Notes: generated by a model not told the origin, from the sequence alone. Numbered from the stretch's first letter, positions 22,390 to 34,609 are shown. The stretch is 64,000 nt of DNA from Torymus aiolomorphi (GCA_036365515.1 CM070873.1:67763529-67827528), one strand, 5' to 3'. Made by a program: numbers and translations.

Positions 22390-23935
22390 TTAATTAACTA
22401 CTCCCTAAAAAACACTTTTAAAAAAAGTAAAACTTTGGCGAGTATAAGTGTATTTGTAATCTCTCTCCCTCTCTCCCTCTCCCTATCTCTCTCTCCTTCT
22501 CTCTCTCCCTTCTCCTCTCTCTTTCTCTCCCTCTTTCTCTCCATCTCTCTCTTTCTTCCCCTCTCTTCCCCAAAAGAATATCGTAGTTTAAAACAAATAC
22601 ACGAAAGAAGTGGAATTAATTATTATTTTATATAGACAAGTACATTTTTGTAACATAGAAATGTGGAATTATTTTTATAACAAAAAATCGTAAGTACTAC
22701 TAAAAATAAACTCATGAAACTGGTGGAATCAATTTAAATAAAATTTTTGTGAAATTAGTAGATATAATAGATAGATATAATATAATTGAAAAGTTTTTAT
22801 AAAATATAATATATAAATCTTATTCCAAAAAATAATGATATAAAAATAAATATTTGATAGATTACCTAAATACTACAAAACGATGCGTCCGGCAAGTATC
22901 TTCTGTCTTTAAAAGAAAATATCCCAAAATTGAAAAAAATTACATTAACAGTTTAAGAAGATGATTAATTAAAATTCATATTTGCAGATAATAGGTAGAT
23001 TGATTTGTGTAAGAAAAACTTACATGAATTTATGATGTATAACAGCTCATGGTTAAACTATTTTACAGGGTGGTAACTTCTATGATCTATACTTCGAAAA
23101 TGTTTACGCAAAATTTTTTTAACTTTTTGTGTTTCAATTACAGTTATTATCTTAGTATTTTTGTAATATTTTTTGTTAGACGTAATTATTTTTTATACAA
23201 ATTTTTATAGTAAATATATATTAAACAAATTTTATTTTAAAAATTCTCTTTATTATAATAATTGACTTGCCTGCACTTAATTGATTCCACCAGTTTCATG
23301 AGTTTATTTTTAGTAGTACTTACGATTTTTTGTTATAAAAATAATTCCACATTTCTATGTTACAAAAATGTACTTGTCTATACAAAATAATAATTGATTC
23401 CACTTCTTTCATGTCTTTGTTTTAAACTATAATATTCTTTTGGAAAGGAGCAGAGAGCGGGACAGGTGGAGAGAGAGGGAGAGGGGAAGAAAGAGAGAGA
23501 TAGAGAGAAAGAGAGCGAGAAAGAGAGAGGAGAGGAGGGGAGAGAGAGGGGGTAATAATGTACTTACCTGCACTTAATTGATTCCACCAGTTTCATGAGT
23601 TTATTTTTAGTAGTACTTACGATTTTTTGTTATAAAAATAATTCCATATTTCTATGTTACAAAAATGTACTTGTCTATATAAAATAATAATTGATTCCAC
23701 TTCTTTCATGTGTTTGTTTTCTATGATATTCTTTTGGGGGAGGGAGGGGAAGAAAGAGAGTGATGGAGAGAAAGAGGGAGAGAAAGAGAGAGGAGGAGAG
23801 AGAGAGGAAGGGAGAGAGAGATAGGGAGAGAGAGAGAGAGAGAGGGGCGGGGGGGGGGGGAAGAGAGATTACAAATACACTTATACTCGCCAAAGTTTTA
23901 CTTTTTTAAAAAGTGTTATTTTAGGGAGATTCCAC
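22390..23935. mobile_element. Foldback structure with one arm present twice and CT-rich cores
   Basis: A left arm (about 22400-22740) contains AAACTTTGGCGAGTATAAG, a CT-rich tract and CTCATGAAACTGGTGGAATC. Its reverse complement appears twice on the right, at 23270-23550 and 23565-23930, each with a GA-rich tract. The last copy ends with CTTATACTCGCCAAAGTTT. The spacer 22745-23265 is AT-rich. This looks like a long inverted-repeat element whose right arm was duplicated. Confidence 0.7.
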
Positions 23936-24656
23936 AAGTTTCTAAGAGCTTCAATAATAATTACAAAGTTTTATAACGGTAAAGGATGATGATACCATAT
24001 TTCATAGATTTAATTTTCGTGTGGGTACATGATGATAATTGCATCGTGTGAGGCTGCTGTATTTGTAAAAAAAATGGAATAACACTTTCATTGTATCAAG
24101 AAATCCCTTTTGCTATATATAATAATAGTATATGTACTCTTCTTTTTATAGACAAATTAATTTATTGTATAGAACCAGTAAGATAAAATTGTCAGAAGAA
24201 AATAATTATTTATTATTAGAATTCCTTTTCATAGAGTATAAGTTTTTTATTCATATTTTTATATATTACAGAAACACCTTATACTTGCCTTATATTATAC
24301 TTTCGTAGAAAGTTTTGTTATAAAAATAAACATTGCTATCTTCATAATTGTAAGAACTATATGATTAAAATAAAGGACTATTTGTTTCCATTTTTAAATA
24401 GTGTATTATTATATATTTACCTCAATCAATAATGCAAACAAGTAGAGGTATTCCTCTAACTGTTATACTTATTTACAGTTTGGATTTTACATCCCTCACC
24501 TAATTAGTTATATACCAAAAGCCATATATTGAAAATACCTTACGGATACATTATATGGTTTTAAGAATTAACATCTATAGCTGTTATATTAACAGCTTTG
24601 GATTTTACATCAGATATCCCCTTCAAGAATGAAGAAAATATATAGTTAGAATTAAT

Positions 24657-25128
24657 TGCAAATAATTTGTCACATTTGAGATTATCTCTCATAATGTAAG
24701 CTAAGTGAGAAGCTCCAAAATCTATTTCATTTATCGTAAAGGATTTTCAATGTTTTATGTTTGCAATATGACCAGTCGGGTGATAAGGCTTTTCTTGAGA
24801 CAAAGTTTATATTCTTTGTATAAATGGTTTATAGTTATGATTTGAAAAGTTAGAAAATATAAAAATTTATTGTGAAATGGCATTGTGAAATAACTTGTTT
24901 TTTAAAATAATTAAAATTCGAAAATTTTTATGTTTGATACTTTTCAAATCATAACTATAAACCATTTATACAAAGAATATAAACTTTGTCTCAAGAAAAG
25001 CCTTCACCCGACTGGTCATGTTGCAAACATAAAATATTGAAAATCCTTTACGATGAATGAAATAGGTTTTGGAGCTTCTCGCTTAGCCTACATTATGAGA
25101 GATAATGTCTTTGTGACAAATTACTTGA
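24657..25128. mobile_element. Foldback element (~470 bp)
   Basis: The left arm (ATTATCTCTCATAATGTAAGC, then CATTTATCGTAAAGGATTTTCA, then AGACAAAGTTTATATTCTTTG) is repeated in reverse complement in the right arm. A short AT-rich loop lies around 24870-24925. No coding capacity. Confidence 0.75.
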
Positions 25129-25828
25129 AAATTATACTTATCTAAACTCTTGTATTGTAGTAGCCATATAGTTGGGATAGACTCAATTTCTAAGATCTGA
25201 TCTGACAGTACTTAAAAAAATAAAAGCAGAACTATATCTTGATCTCTGCTTGCTACTGTCAATGTATATATTTTTTATACATATATATTAGGGGTTAGGC
25301 ATCAATATAGTAGATAACTATGTATATGTAGGTAACTCTCCAAGTCCTCTGAGTCTTCACTCACGTCTCTCCGCATGTCATCGTCTAGTTTGAGCACAGT
25401 AGCGCCGCGCTTTGTACGCAGTTAATACTAGAATTATAACTATAACGGAGATATTTCTGATACGATTTGACATTAGCTGGAGCCACAAAAATTTTCCCCC
25501 AGGCTGCAAAAAATTGTCACTAGAGACTGAAGGAAAAAATTATTTTCATTTCGCGGGGACGAAAACTTTATAGCTTAACAGTTTCAATACGAAAGCATCT
25601 TTCATCATCAAACTTTACAGGTGGAATGTAAATAAAAAATGCTTCTAATAAAGTACCTCATGCGCGGTATCTACGTATATAAAAAATGATGAGCGAAATA
25701 TTATGAAAATAAAGTAAGGTTAGAGACCCAACCCAAAGAATAAAGGGTGCGCCTTCGCCCCGCTCGCTCGTCCGTCACTTCGTTCCTTATAACTCGCCAA
25801 GCAGGGCGCTGCCGCGCCCTTTAATGTT

Positions 25829-25957
<129 letters not shown>

Positions 25958-25999
25958 ATTTTTTAAAAAATAGTTCTACTAATAGCATTTAAAAAAAAA

Positions 26000-27545
26000 A
26001 CATTTAAGCTTTTAAATCCTCTTAAAAACCAGATGAACGAATGAAAAAGCTCGAGTAGCGAGAAAAAATCTTAAACTACTTCAAACGTGTAACGAACGCA
26101 GAGATGCGAAAAATCGCCCGAAACATATCGCGCGCGGCTCCTGCTCTTCCTCCATTGGCTCGCCGCCAACAAACTAGCCAAATTCCCACAGTCGGAAACC
26201 AACGGCGGCGGTACGCGCGAGATATTACGCGATTTTGTTGCAGTCAATTTCTGATGTTATATATCCTCCCTCTTTCAAGCTGCACCTGCATGCGAATCTT
26301 CCTCTCGCGCACTCGCAAAACGTAGTAGAAAACGAAATTCCTTCTTTACGAGCATGCGCGGCAAAGTAGTTCGCCCCCCTTTCCACCCGTACCATTTAAG
26401 ATTCCCCCGCCTCGGCGAGCGCGCGCGCATTCTTAGAAATCGCGCGCGCCTCTGTATACACGTTTATTCCTTGCTCTATATATGGAGGCACGCGCGTGGT
26501 AAAACTTTAGCGTGGGGCTGTAACAACAACGCGACTGTCTGCGAGCTCGTATAATCCGCCGCTTTTTCCGTACAATCTAACTCGCGGAATTAGCGCGGCC
26601 TAATTCTCGTCCAATCCTCTCCTGCACGCCCGCAACGGTCCAGAAACGGCTTTTGCTCGTAACAGTTTGCCAAAACGAGTTTCGATAAAGTTGCGCGACG
26701 GAGACTGAACGAAAGCACACATACACATATGCGCACACCTAGAGAGAGAGGACAAAATCGGCTTCGCGTCGACGCGGGGTGAGGGAGGGGGAGCATTTAG
26801 ACATTCGGATAAGTTAACTGCCATTAGTCGTAGGAGTTCCGGACGCTGACGGCTTGGCATCCAATTATACGCAAAGGCGCCGCGAGAGCGCGCGCGTGAA
26901 TAATGAACGCACAAACACGCCAGGCGAAGGAAACAATCCTATTTGTGTTACTTTGTTTTGCGCCGTCGTTGCCGCCGCATCCGACGAACAGCTTAGTTTG
27001 GAGCTAGTATAGATGCGCGCCTGGCTAGCGCAGACGCGGGGAATAAACGAAGCTGTCTGCGTGTCTGTCGGTCCAGGTGACGAAAGGATACGGGAATATT
27101 TTGGAGAAAGTACGTGGGCAATTTAGGGGAAAGAGAATTGGTTTGGTCGATTTGAAATCAGCGTTCGGAGGTCGATTATATACATATTCTGTTTATGGAA
27201 ATAGGTTATTGATGTTATTGAAAACGTTAAAATTGTTGAAAAACAATTTCATTTTCTCCGAATAACTATTTTCTATAATAAATTCTTGTCCTGGGGTATG
27301 TTTTTAGAGAAACACAAGCGAAACTATGTTTAGGTACGGTTTCAATCTATCTGTGTTGATAGACTTTTAATAGATATTTTATCAATATTCGTTTATATTT
27401 CTATACAAGCGATCATTTTGCAGAAATATTGGCATTGTAATATATATCCACTTTCACGGAGGTTTTCGTCGACGTTGGACACAACGTGGAAGACGAGAAA
27501 CCACTCAGTCAGCATAAACATAACTAGCTCACGATGCACTCGTAG
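26000..27545. other. CpG-rich non-coding stretch
   Basis: Dense CGCGCG runs (26120-26990) and scattered short open frames on both strands without domains. It could be a promoter or island region of a gene outside the window. No TATA box plus exon combination could be defended. Confidence 0.3.
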
Positions 27546-27549
27546 CATC

Positions 27550-27620
27550 GAGACGTCAGCTCAGTCGTAGAGCACGGGATTAGAATTCTCGAGATCGCGG
27601 GTTCGCGTCCCGCTCGTCGC
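27550..27620 (+). tRNA. tRNA-like sequence, Lys-type scaffold, possibly a pseudogene
   Basis: The D-arm AGCTCAGTCGTAGAGCA, an anticodon stem CGGGA/TCTCG with a 7-base loop, a short variable region and a T-arm GCGGGTTCGCGTCCCGC fold in cloverleaf order. The B box GGTTCGCGTCC differs slightly from GGTTCGANTCC. The acceptor stem has about 5 of 7 pairs. The loop would give anticodon AGA, which does not suit a class I tRNA. The D and T arms resemble tRNA-Lys. A T6 run (27624-27629) could terminate Pol III. Confidence 0.45.
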
Positions 27621-27629
27621 TTATTTTTT

Positions 27630-28704
27630 CACTTCATTTTATTTATTCCTCACATACGTAACACAATGCTCACACAAAGTTTGGACCAGTAATAAAATTG
27701 AAATTATCGGAAAACTATCTTTAGTAGTATAAAATTGGCAGCCAGTCTGCTTTTATCATCAATCCTACTGCAAAAAGCAATTTTAAAAACAATTTTCAAT
27801 CCCCGCATTAATAAAAACATTATATCAATATTACCAACCATTCTAATTCTAACATTTCTTAACGAGGTCAAGCGTCCCGATCTTTCTACGATCACAAGTC
27901 TTCCTCTAACCACCTAATTAATCAATTAACTCATGAATCTCAGCGCTCAGTGCGTCGAGCTTTCGTCGCCGGGGTCCGTTTCCCGCGATAGCGTCTCTAT
28001 AACCCGAGCCCCTGTATCTATAAGTACGGGTGGCTATGTATGCGCGCGCCTAAATTACCCGAACTGTCGCAACTTGACGTACATTAGAGGCGAGAATCGC
28101 GCGCGCGCGCAATTTCCGATGAACCCTCAAAATTGCAAGTTGTAATTAACGGGACCATTACGAAATAACGCTCGACTTGACCGGCGCTCGCGCTCGCGCA
28201 GGCTCAATTACGCTGATGAATTACGTATTCCTCCATAGCGAGCACACGCCGTAACGAATTCATCTTCGTCAAAGCGATGCATGCGCCGCCAAAGTCCTTT
28301 TCGGAGAGGGAGAGGGAGGGTATCTCTGCTCATTGTACGCACGCGCGAGCATGTACGCGTGAATACGTCAGACGAGGGGCGCGGGTCTTTGTCTCTGTCT
28401 CGCACTCTGACGCGAGAAATTTCTGAAGATCTACGGCCGCCCGTCCGGCTGTCGTGATATAGGATCGAGCGATCGGGCCTGGTGCATTTGAGGTGATTTC
28501 AGGTTCAGATAAAGGATTGGATTTGTTTGCGGATATTAATATCGATTGAGATTTTTTTTTATTATACATTTCAATCAAAGAAGTTAATTTCTTCTCTTGT
28601 ATAATGTTAAGGTTCTTTTATAAGAGTAACTCGAAAATAAGTTTAGCTGCACATGTAATTATCATCGCATAAAAAACATTGATTTTATGTACATATAATC
28701 ACAA
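27630..28704. other. Non-coding, CpG-rich in the middle
   Basis: AT-rich at both ends with CG-rich sequence at 27940-28480. No recognisable exon, repeat unit or RNA was seen. Confidence 0.3.
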
Positions 28705-29050
28705 ATCAAAAACCGTTGCCAATTCATTGGCACATAGCTTACTCAAACTAATTTATCAATTTCTTTTTTTATATTTTTTTATAAAATAATTTTTTTCTCA
28801 AAAACCAATGAAGAAAATTTATTGAAATTTTAACCAAATATAGTTTTTAATAAGTGTAATAGTGGTTAAAATTTTGAGTCGATTTGTCAAATATTCTCTG
28901 AAACAAGTATTCGAAAATATTTTAAAATCATTAGTTATTTGAGAAATAACAAACATCTGTATTATTTTAATTGTAATATTTATTTCAAAACCTTTTAAAA
29001 TTACTAAATAACCTTTAAGGTAAACGTCCCAGTGGTTGGATACTATCATA
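28705..29050 (-). mobile_element. HINE/DINE-1-like 3' end fragment
   Basis: On the minus strand it ends with GAGTAAGCTATGTGCCAATGAATTGGCAACGGTTTTT (28705-28752), a variant of the terminal hairpin and CGGTTTT end seen at 9.65 kb. The AT-rich body continues to the right. The 5' end was not identified. Confidence 0.5.
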
Positions 29051-29518
29051 CATTTTAATTAAAATAAAATTAAGAAAAGATAATTCCATAGATAACAAAA
29101 TTTTTAAAATATCCTTAATTATCATTTATCACGATAGTCTACAAACTATGGTGCCAGTGCGCGATTAAATTCTTTAGAAAAATATTATTAGATAGCAGTA
29201 ATGAACTTCATGCCCCATTACTGCTTGTGTAAACGTTTAGGCTAAAATTAAAGATGCACTTCTCAAGTTCCTAAATAATAAAGAAATGGTGTTTTTATGT
29301 AAAGATAAGTTTGTTTAACGTATTGGGGTGCATAGAAATCATGGCAATCATTATTTTTAACAAATATTTTTATTTTCATTATCAACTTCCCGCGTCTAAT
29401 TACTGGTACGCGAGAATGGAGTTTACGCAGTCGTTGGACGCTCGTCAGGGCCTCGATTCAGTGAGATTTTAAGTTATTAAGGTAACTCATGCGGGCTAGC
29501 AAAAATATTTTTTTCAGG
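29051..29518. other. AT-rich interval upstream of the SWIM exon
   Basis: No exon could be defended. A short GC-richer stretch (29385-29465) may include part of an upstream exon, but frame and splice sites are ambiguous. Confidence 0.25.
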
Positions 29519-29899
29519 TACCTATCAATTAGGTCAAGCCGTATGTTATTTGGCTGAGTTAATGGATGATAGTAACAATATCAATTTGGAATATATTAAG
29601 ATTAAACCAAATATCATTAAAGTATTAATAAGGTCCAGGCATATTAACAGTAAGACTTACAAATGCTACATCGAATACAAACCTAACTCAATTGGATACA
29701 GCGGTATCCTACGCCATGCGTGTGACTGTGCCAATGGATTACGAACTGTAGGATCTTGTTCTCACATTGCTGCAGTCATATATTATTTCAGTAATGTAAG
29801 ATATAAGTAAAAAATTATTAGACCAGCGAAAGTTCTTTCCGAATTATTTACTACTTCAGATATTGGTCCTGTAATAGACGAAGATAGTCACGAGGATTA
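29519..29899 (+). pseudogene. SWIM zinc-finger exon of a transposon-derived gene
   Basis: After a TTTTTTTCAG acceptor the frame reads TYQLGQAVCYLAELMDD and continues to CDCANGLRTVGSCSHIAAVI. The latter is a SWIM motif (C-x-C ... C-x-H), which binds zinc and occurs in several DNA-transposon-derived insect proteins together with a transposase. The Cys/His ligands are intact. An in-frame TAA at 29808-29810 is followed by further family-like coding (PAKVLSELFTTSDIGP) until TAA at 29899, so the natural C-terminus is probably cut. No transposase exon is nearby. Confidence 0.6.
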
Positions 29900-31189
29900 A
29901 AAATATTATTATAATTCAATATTAAAAATTATTACTCATGTAATTTTGTCAAATAGAACTTCTAAAAACAATTCTCGCAAGAATAAAAGTCAAATATGAA
30001 ATGGTACATACTTATTTTATTGTTTTAATAAAAGCACAAAAATATTCATAACATATTTATAATAATTAATTTCTATTAGAAATATTTACTCATTTTTTAT
30101 TTATCTACAAATGAATTTGAATAAAAATAATTAATTAAAAGGCTATATCAGGCCCTTTGTAGCTACCGACGAAGTAATACTCGATTCTAAAAATTTTTAG
30201 AATATTTTCGTATACCCTAACACGTATTGAACGATCTTCTTTGAGGTTATGTTCCAAAAACATGGTAAAAACACGAAAAAAATGTTTGTAATTTGATTTT
30301 ATAGCATTATTTGATGCAAAAATGGTAGTTCTGACAGTGGAATTCGAAGATATAGAAAGAAATTGAAAAAAAATTGTTCATAAACACTTATTTAGCTATT
30401 GGTTTTGAGGTTATGTGCCAAAAACATGGGAAAAATGCTTAAAAAATCGGTTTTTTCGAATTTTAAGTATGTTCCGGCTCGAAAACGCAAATTCGGACAC
30501 CGCCATTTGAAAGAACGGGAAAAAATACACAAAAAATCATTATTTACAAATTAGTCAAAAATTACCTACATAACCTAAAAAATCATTGAAAAATTAAAAA
30601 ATTTTTCCTGAGCTCAATTTTTTTTTTTTTAAATCTGAAAAAAAGCAGGCTGTTTTCTTGCTCAAAACACACGTCTGTGAATTTTTTCAGATTTTTTTAA
30701 AGAAAGGGTCGAGCGGAAAAAATTTTTTTCGAAAAAATACGTTTTTTAGGTTAGGAGACTCAAATCATCACCTAGGGAGCTGAAAATTTGGCTAGAGAGG
30801 TTTTCAATAATGTACTTTCGAATGGTCAATCCCAAAAAAAAATCCAGGTGAGTGCAATTTTGACCATCTTATCCCGCTATAGCCTTTGCGTTTTCGTTGT
30901 TGCACGATAACAATAGTAAAAATTATCCAATCGTCCTGAAATTTGGCACAGATATAGCTTTTATATATCTTCAAATCGAGTTCGTTGCCCAAAAGAATCG
31001 GTCCATTGCGAAAAAAGATATTTGAGGTTAAACATTTTTTTAAGAAATTTTCGAATCGCATTTTCTGAGAGAATATTTGATTTATTGACTTAAAATTTTG
31101 ACCACTTATTAAACTCATTGAAGACTATATTTCGTTAAAATTTAAATAACTTTTTTATCAAAAGATATGAAGAAAATCTCTTGAAAATT
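29900..31189. other. AT-rich repeat-derived DNA
   Basis: Short phrases such as GAGGTTATGTKCCAAAAACATGG recur (30243, 30408). The body resembles the A/T-rich interiors of the HINE-like elements. No coding region is supported. Confidence 0.35.
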
Positions 31190-31344
31190 TGGCATGGTGT
31201 GGTTTGTGCACATAAGAATTATGCACATATTTATTGTGCACACTTTAGCATTGGTGTATATCTATATCTATGTGTATACGCCAATGCTAAAGTGTGCACA
31301 ATAAATATGTGCATAATTCTTATGTGCACAAACCACACCATGCC
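31190..31344. mobile_element. Near-perfect 155-bp hairpin
   Basis: GGCATGGTGTGGTTTGTGCA at the left is complementary to the right end. The arms of about 70 bp pair almost without mismatch around a 14-base CTATAT-type loop. It interrupts the body of the HINE-like element and so looks like a short foldback insertion. Its transcript would be a pre-miRNA-like or hpRNA-like stem. Confidence 0.8.
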
Positions 31345-32187
31345 GAAAATTTAACTAAATATTGTAATAAATAATTGTAATAATTGATTAAAATTTCAAA
31401 TTGATCAAATATTGTCAGATATCAGTACTAAAAAACATTAAAAAAACATTTTTAATCTCGAATATCCGGATGTGATAATCATTTTTTTGTGTTTTTTTGT
31501 GGGCAATGATTTTTTTTTTTTTTTTGTAAAATATAAAATTGTATAATAATAATTGCTTTTTAATGATAAAAAAATAGAAAGAGTAAAAATAAAAAGTCAC
31601 AAATAAAGTATTAAATTTTAAATATTTGAATTAAAAATTAATTAAAGGAATCGGTAAATTAAGTTTGAGGAAGCTACGTGTCAATGAATTGGCAGCAATT
31701 TTTTTTTTAGAAAATATAGGTATTTTAATGCTCTTTTGAATGCTTCCCATCCGATTCAAATATTTCAATGTTATCATTAAAAAAAAAATGAAAATGACTT
31801 TTTCTAAAAGAGACAAATTGATATAAAAAAACCCGCTGTCAATTCATTTGCACGTAGCTTCCTCAAACTAAATTTATTGATTCCTTTAATTAATTTTTAA
31901 TTCCAATATTTAAAATTTAATACTTTATTTTGTACGATGAGAATATGTTAAATGGTTTGTGATTTTTTATTTTTACTCTTTCTATTTTTTATCATTAAAA
32001 AGCAATTATTATTATACAATTTTGTATTTTACAAAAAAAAAAATTTATTGCCCACAAAAAACAAAAAAATGATCATCACGACCGGATATTCAAAATTAAA
32101 AATTTTTTTTAACGTTTTTAATACTGATATCTCAAAGAATATCTGATCAATTTTAAATTTTAACCAATTATTACAATTAACCAATAT
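31345..32187. mobile_element. Two inverted copies of a HINE-like 3' end
   Basis: The right-hand part of a HINE-like element (31345-31711, ending GAGGAAGCTACGTG and hairpin CAATGAATTGGCAGC) is mirrored by a second copy in the opposite direction (31828-32187, GCTGTCAATTCATTTGCACG, AGCTTCCTC). About 115 bp separate the ends. Arms agree over roughly 350 bp with scattered differences (TGGGCAATGATTTT vs AAATTTATTGCCCA). Confidence 0.65.
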
Positions 32188-32932
32188 TACATAGCTTTTA
32201 AGGCGGTAAAAATGTTACGATTCAGATGAAAAAAGTTTCTCGGTGCTCGAGTTTACTGATTATCCGTAAAAATAGTATATTGCGCACCTATGTATGTAAT
32301 ATACTATTTTGCCTGGCGAGGCCGAAAATACAACCTTTGCGATCGGGCGCCGCGATCAAAAGTGGTTCATTTGGCCCGCTAGGCAAAAAAATAGATTTCG
32401 TTGTTTATACAAGCTCAGAACGATATCTTATTCTACATTAAACCAGCATGCGAAAATGCTCGATATCGATTGAAAGGTTAGTATTGTTGCAAAAAACTCA
32501 ACTAACTTTTTCACAAGGGAGGAAATGAGCTATGTCACACTCGGGTGAAATACCTCCAAGTAAGTCTATACCTTAGCTCAGTGTTTATAGCATCGGATAG
32601 AAAGTCTCGGGCCCGTGAGTTCTCGTCCTCGTCGTTGCATATTTTTTACGTGACTCGCTCATTTAATTCACTCCGTCGTCTTCTAGTACGTAACATTATT
32701 TAGTATGAAAATATAGTTTTAATGTAAAATAAGAGATCGTTCTGAGCTTGTGTAAGCAACAAAATCTATTTTTTACAGAGTTTAGCGATGATCAGTAAAC
32801 TCGAGCACCGAAAAACTTTTTTCCTAAACTACCGATTGAAACCGGACTTGTACTAAATAAAGCTCTATTTTTGTACTTAATTTTAATTGGAAGCAAAACA
32901 TTTTTACCGACTTAAAAGCTATGTAATATGCA
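32188..32932. mobile_element. Foldback element (~740 bp), left arm interrupted
   Basis: The outer ends ACATAGCTTTTAAGGCGGTAA and their complement (32895-32930) pair, as do CTCGGTGCTCGAGTTTACTG (32238-32257) and AGCTCAGAACGAT (32411-32423) with 32728-32815. The left arm contains an extra segment of about 115 bp (32265-32380) lacking a partner, itself with a paired AAATAGTATAT motif. No coding capacity. Confidence 0.7.
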
Positions 32933-33378
32933 AATATTATATGGGAAATAGCATGTAAAGAAACGGTAAATATTTGGCTCCGGTGCCGTGGCAACACATG
33001 ACTCATATCTTGCCCATACATCATAGATATCAATTTGTGTTATGCGGGTAGCTATTTTCATATTACAATCTTCAGTTTAAACAACATAATCACACTTCCT
33101 AGCCTTAAGCAGCACCATTTTATATATAAAACGTTTATTTTTAGTTATTATCCTAACAATGACTTTGTCTGTAAGATGTGTTTTATCGTTGTATATTATA
33201 TTTAAATATTTATCTGTATTACAAAATAGTGTAAAATAACAAATAAATACAGAGCTATCGCTGAGTTCAATGCGGAAAAGATAAGACGGTTTCATTTGAA
33301 GTCATTACTCTCTATCGGGGAAGCACATGGATGCTGACATTAAAGCGTGCGTCTTTGTATTTAGATATTGCATTTACG

Positions 33379-33388
33379 GTAAATCCCC
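33379..33388 (-). promoter_or_regulatory. kappaB-like site upstream of defensin
   Basis: On the minus strand GGGGATTTAC fits the insect NF-kappaB (Relish/Dif/Dorsal) consensus GGGRNTYYYY closely. It sits about 70 bp upstream of the TATA box of an antimicrobial peptide gene, where such sites normally drive immune induction. Confidence 0.5.
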
Positions 33389-33446
33389 GTACATCATTTT
33401 CCTTTTCTACAAACACTGACGTGGATAACGTTCTTTCAACCATCGG

Positions 33447-33488
33447 TATAAAAGCATTCTAGAATCGCAGTACGAGGCACAGTCAGTT
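33447..33488 (+). promoter_or_regulatory. Defensin core promoter (TATA box and initiator)
   Basis: TATAAAAG at 33447-33454 is followed by an arthropod initiator-like TCAGTT at 33483-33488. The start codon is about 70 bp further on, giving a short 5' UTR. Confidence 0.65.
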
Positions 33489-33555
33489 ATTGTAAGTACT
33501 GAGCAACTCTAGTGAAGATACTCGAATCACTGTAACTGAAGATATCACGATAAAA

Positions 33556-34075
33556 ATGAAGTTCCTACTGGTAGCTGTTCTCGTAACTCTTGCTGTGACA
33601 GCAGTCTGTGCTAGTCCCGTTCAAGGTATGTAATTATTTTTAATCTACTTAAAATGAGACTTATTTCAAGAATGTTCATTAAATTTTTCTATTTGACTGC
33701 ACTTCATGTTTATTCAAATGTTATCTTAACAAAATTAAAAATGTTCTAAGCCTACCATTAATCTTGCAGATGCGGCCGATATTAATGATTTGGAAGAGTT
33801 TAATGGCCCAAACGAAGGTATAAGACAACGTAGAGTGACGTGCGACCTCCTCAGCTTCGGCGGAATGGTAGGCGATTCTGCGTGTGCAGCAAATTGTCTA
33901 AGCATGGGAAAAGCCGGTGGTCGATGCAATGGTGGAGTTTGCCAATGTCGTGTGTAAGAAGAGCATCTGAAATAGAGATAAATCAAATATCGCATAATGA
34001 TGTAGAAATAAAAACTTTTGATTTCTTCTTTTCAGAACCACCTTCAAAGATCTTTGGGACCAACGGTTTGGTTAA
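33556..34075 (+). CDS. Def1: Defensin (insect CS-alpha-beta antimicrobial peptide), three exons
   Basis: Exons 33556-33625, 33770-33953 and 34036-34075 join in frame (97 codons plus stop). Exon 1 encodes a signal peptide ([19 protein letters not shown]). Exon 2 holds an acidic propeptide ending RQRR (furin-type cleavage), then the mature peptide: [24 protein letters not shown] and GVCQCR, with six cysteines in the CS-alpha-beta spacing. Exon 3 adds [12 protein letters not shown], the C-terminal extension known from hymenopteran defensin-1. Donors are GTATGT and GTAAGA; acceptors TTGCAG and TTTCAG. Reading through the second donor would stop after CRV, giving a short alternative form. Expected to be secreted by fat body and haemocytes and to kill mainly Gram-positive bacteria. 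All key residues are intact. Confidence 0.93.
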
Positions 34076-34136
34076 CTGCGATTGAAGTTCCACTCAATCA
34101 ACAAATTTAATATTGACCAATGTGTTCAAAGTTTTG

Positions 34137-34142
34137 AATAAA
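34137..34142 (+). terminator. Polyadenylation signal of defensin
   Basis: AATAAA lies 62 bp after the stop codon of exon 3. Confidence 0.7.
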
Positions 34143-34144
34143 CT

Positions 34145-34536
34145 TCCTACGCCTATAATGATACATAAAAATGAGAATTTCTTAAATTATTTATTTATAA
34201 TATTTTATTATTTAACAAATATAATGATAAACCCAGTTGTAACTATATAAAAAAGTATAAATTGGCAATAATAAAAGTACTGAACCAAAGACCACCCACG
34301 CTTTATACTTTATCCCCACATACCTAATTTTCTCTCTGTTATAAATTCAAAACTGGAAGCCACCACTTCCTCTCCCAATCGCTGCAACTTCCCAATAACA
34401 AACCCACCCTCCACCGGCCAATTCCCACAGCTGATTCCTCATCGAATCCAAACACTTAACGCACCTCTCCTACCAACCCCCGTCGCTTGAAGACCCCCAA
34501 AGTCCCAGGCCAAACAAACTCCTCCATTGTTCATCC

Positions 34537-34609
<73 letters not shown>

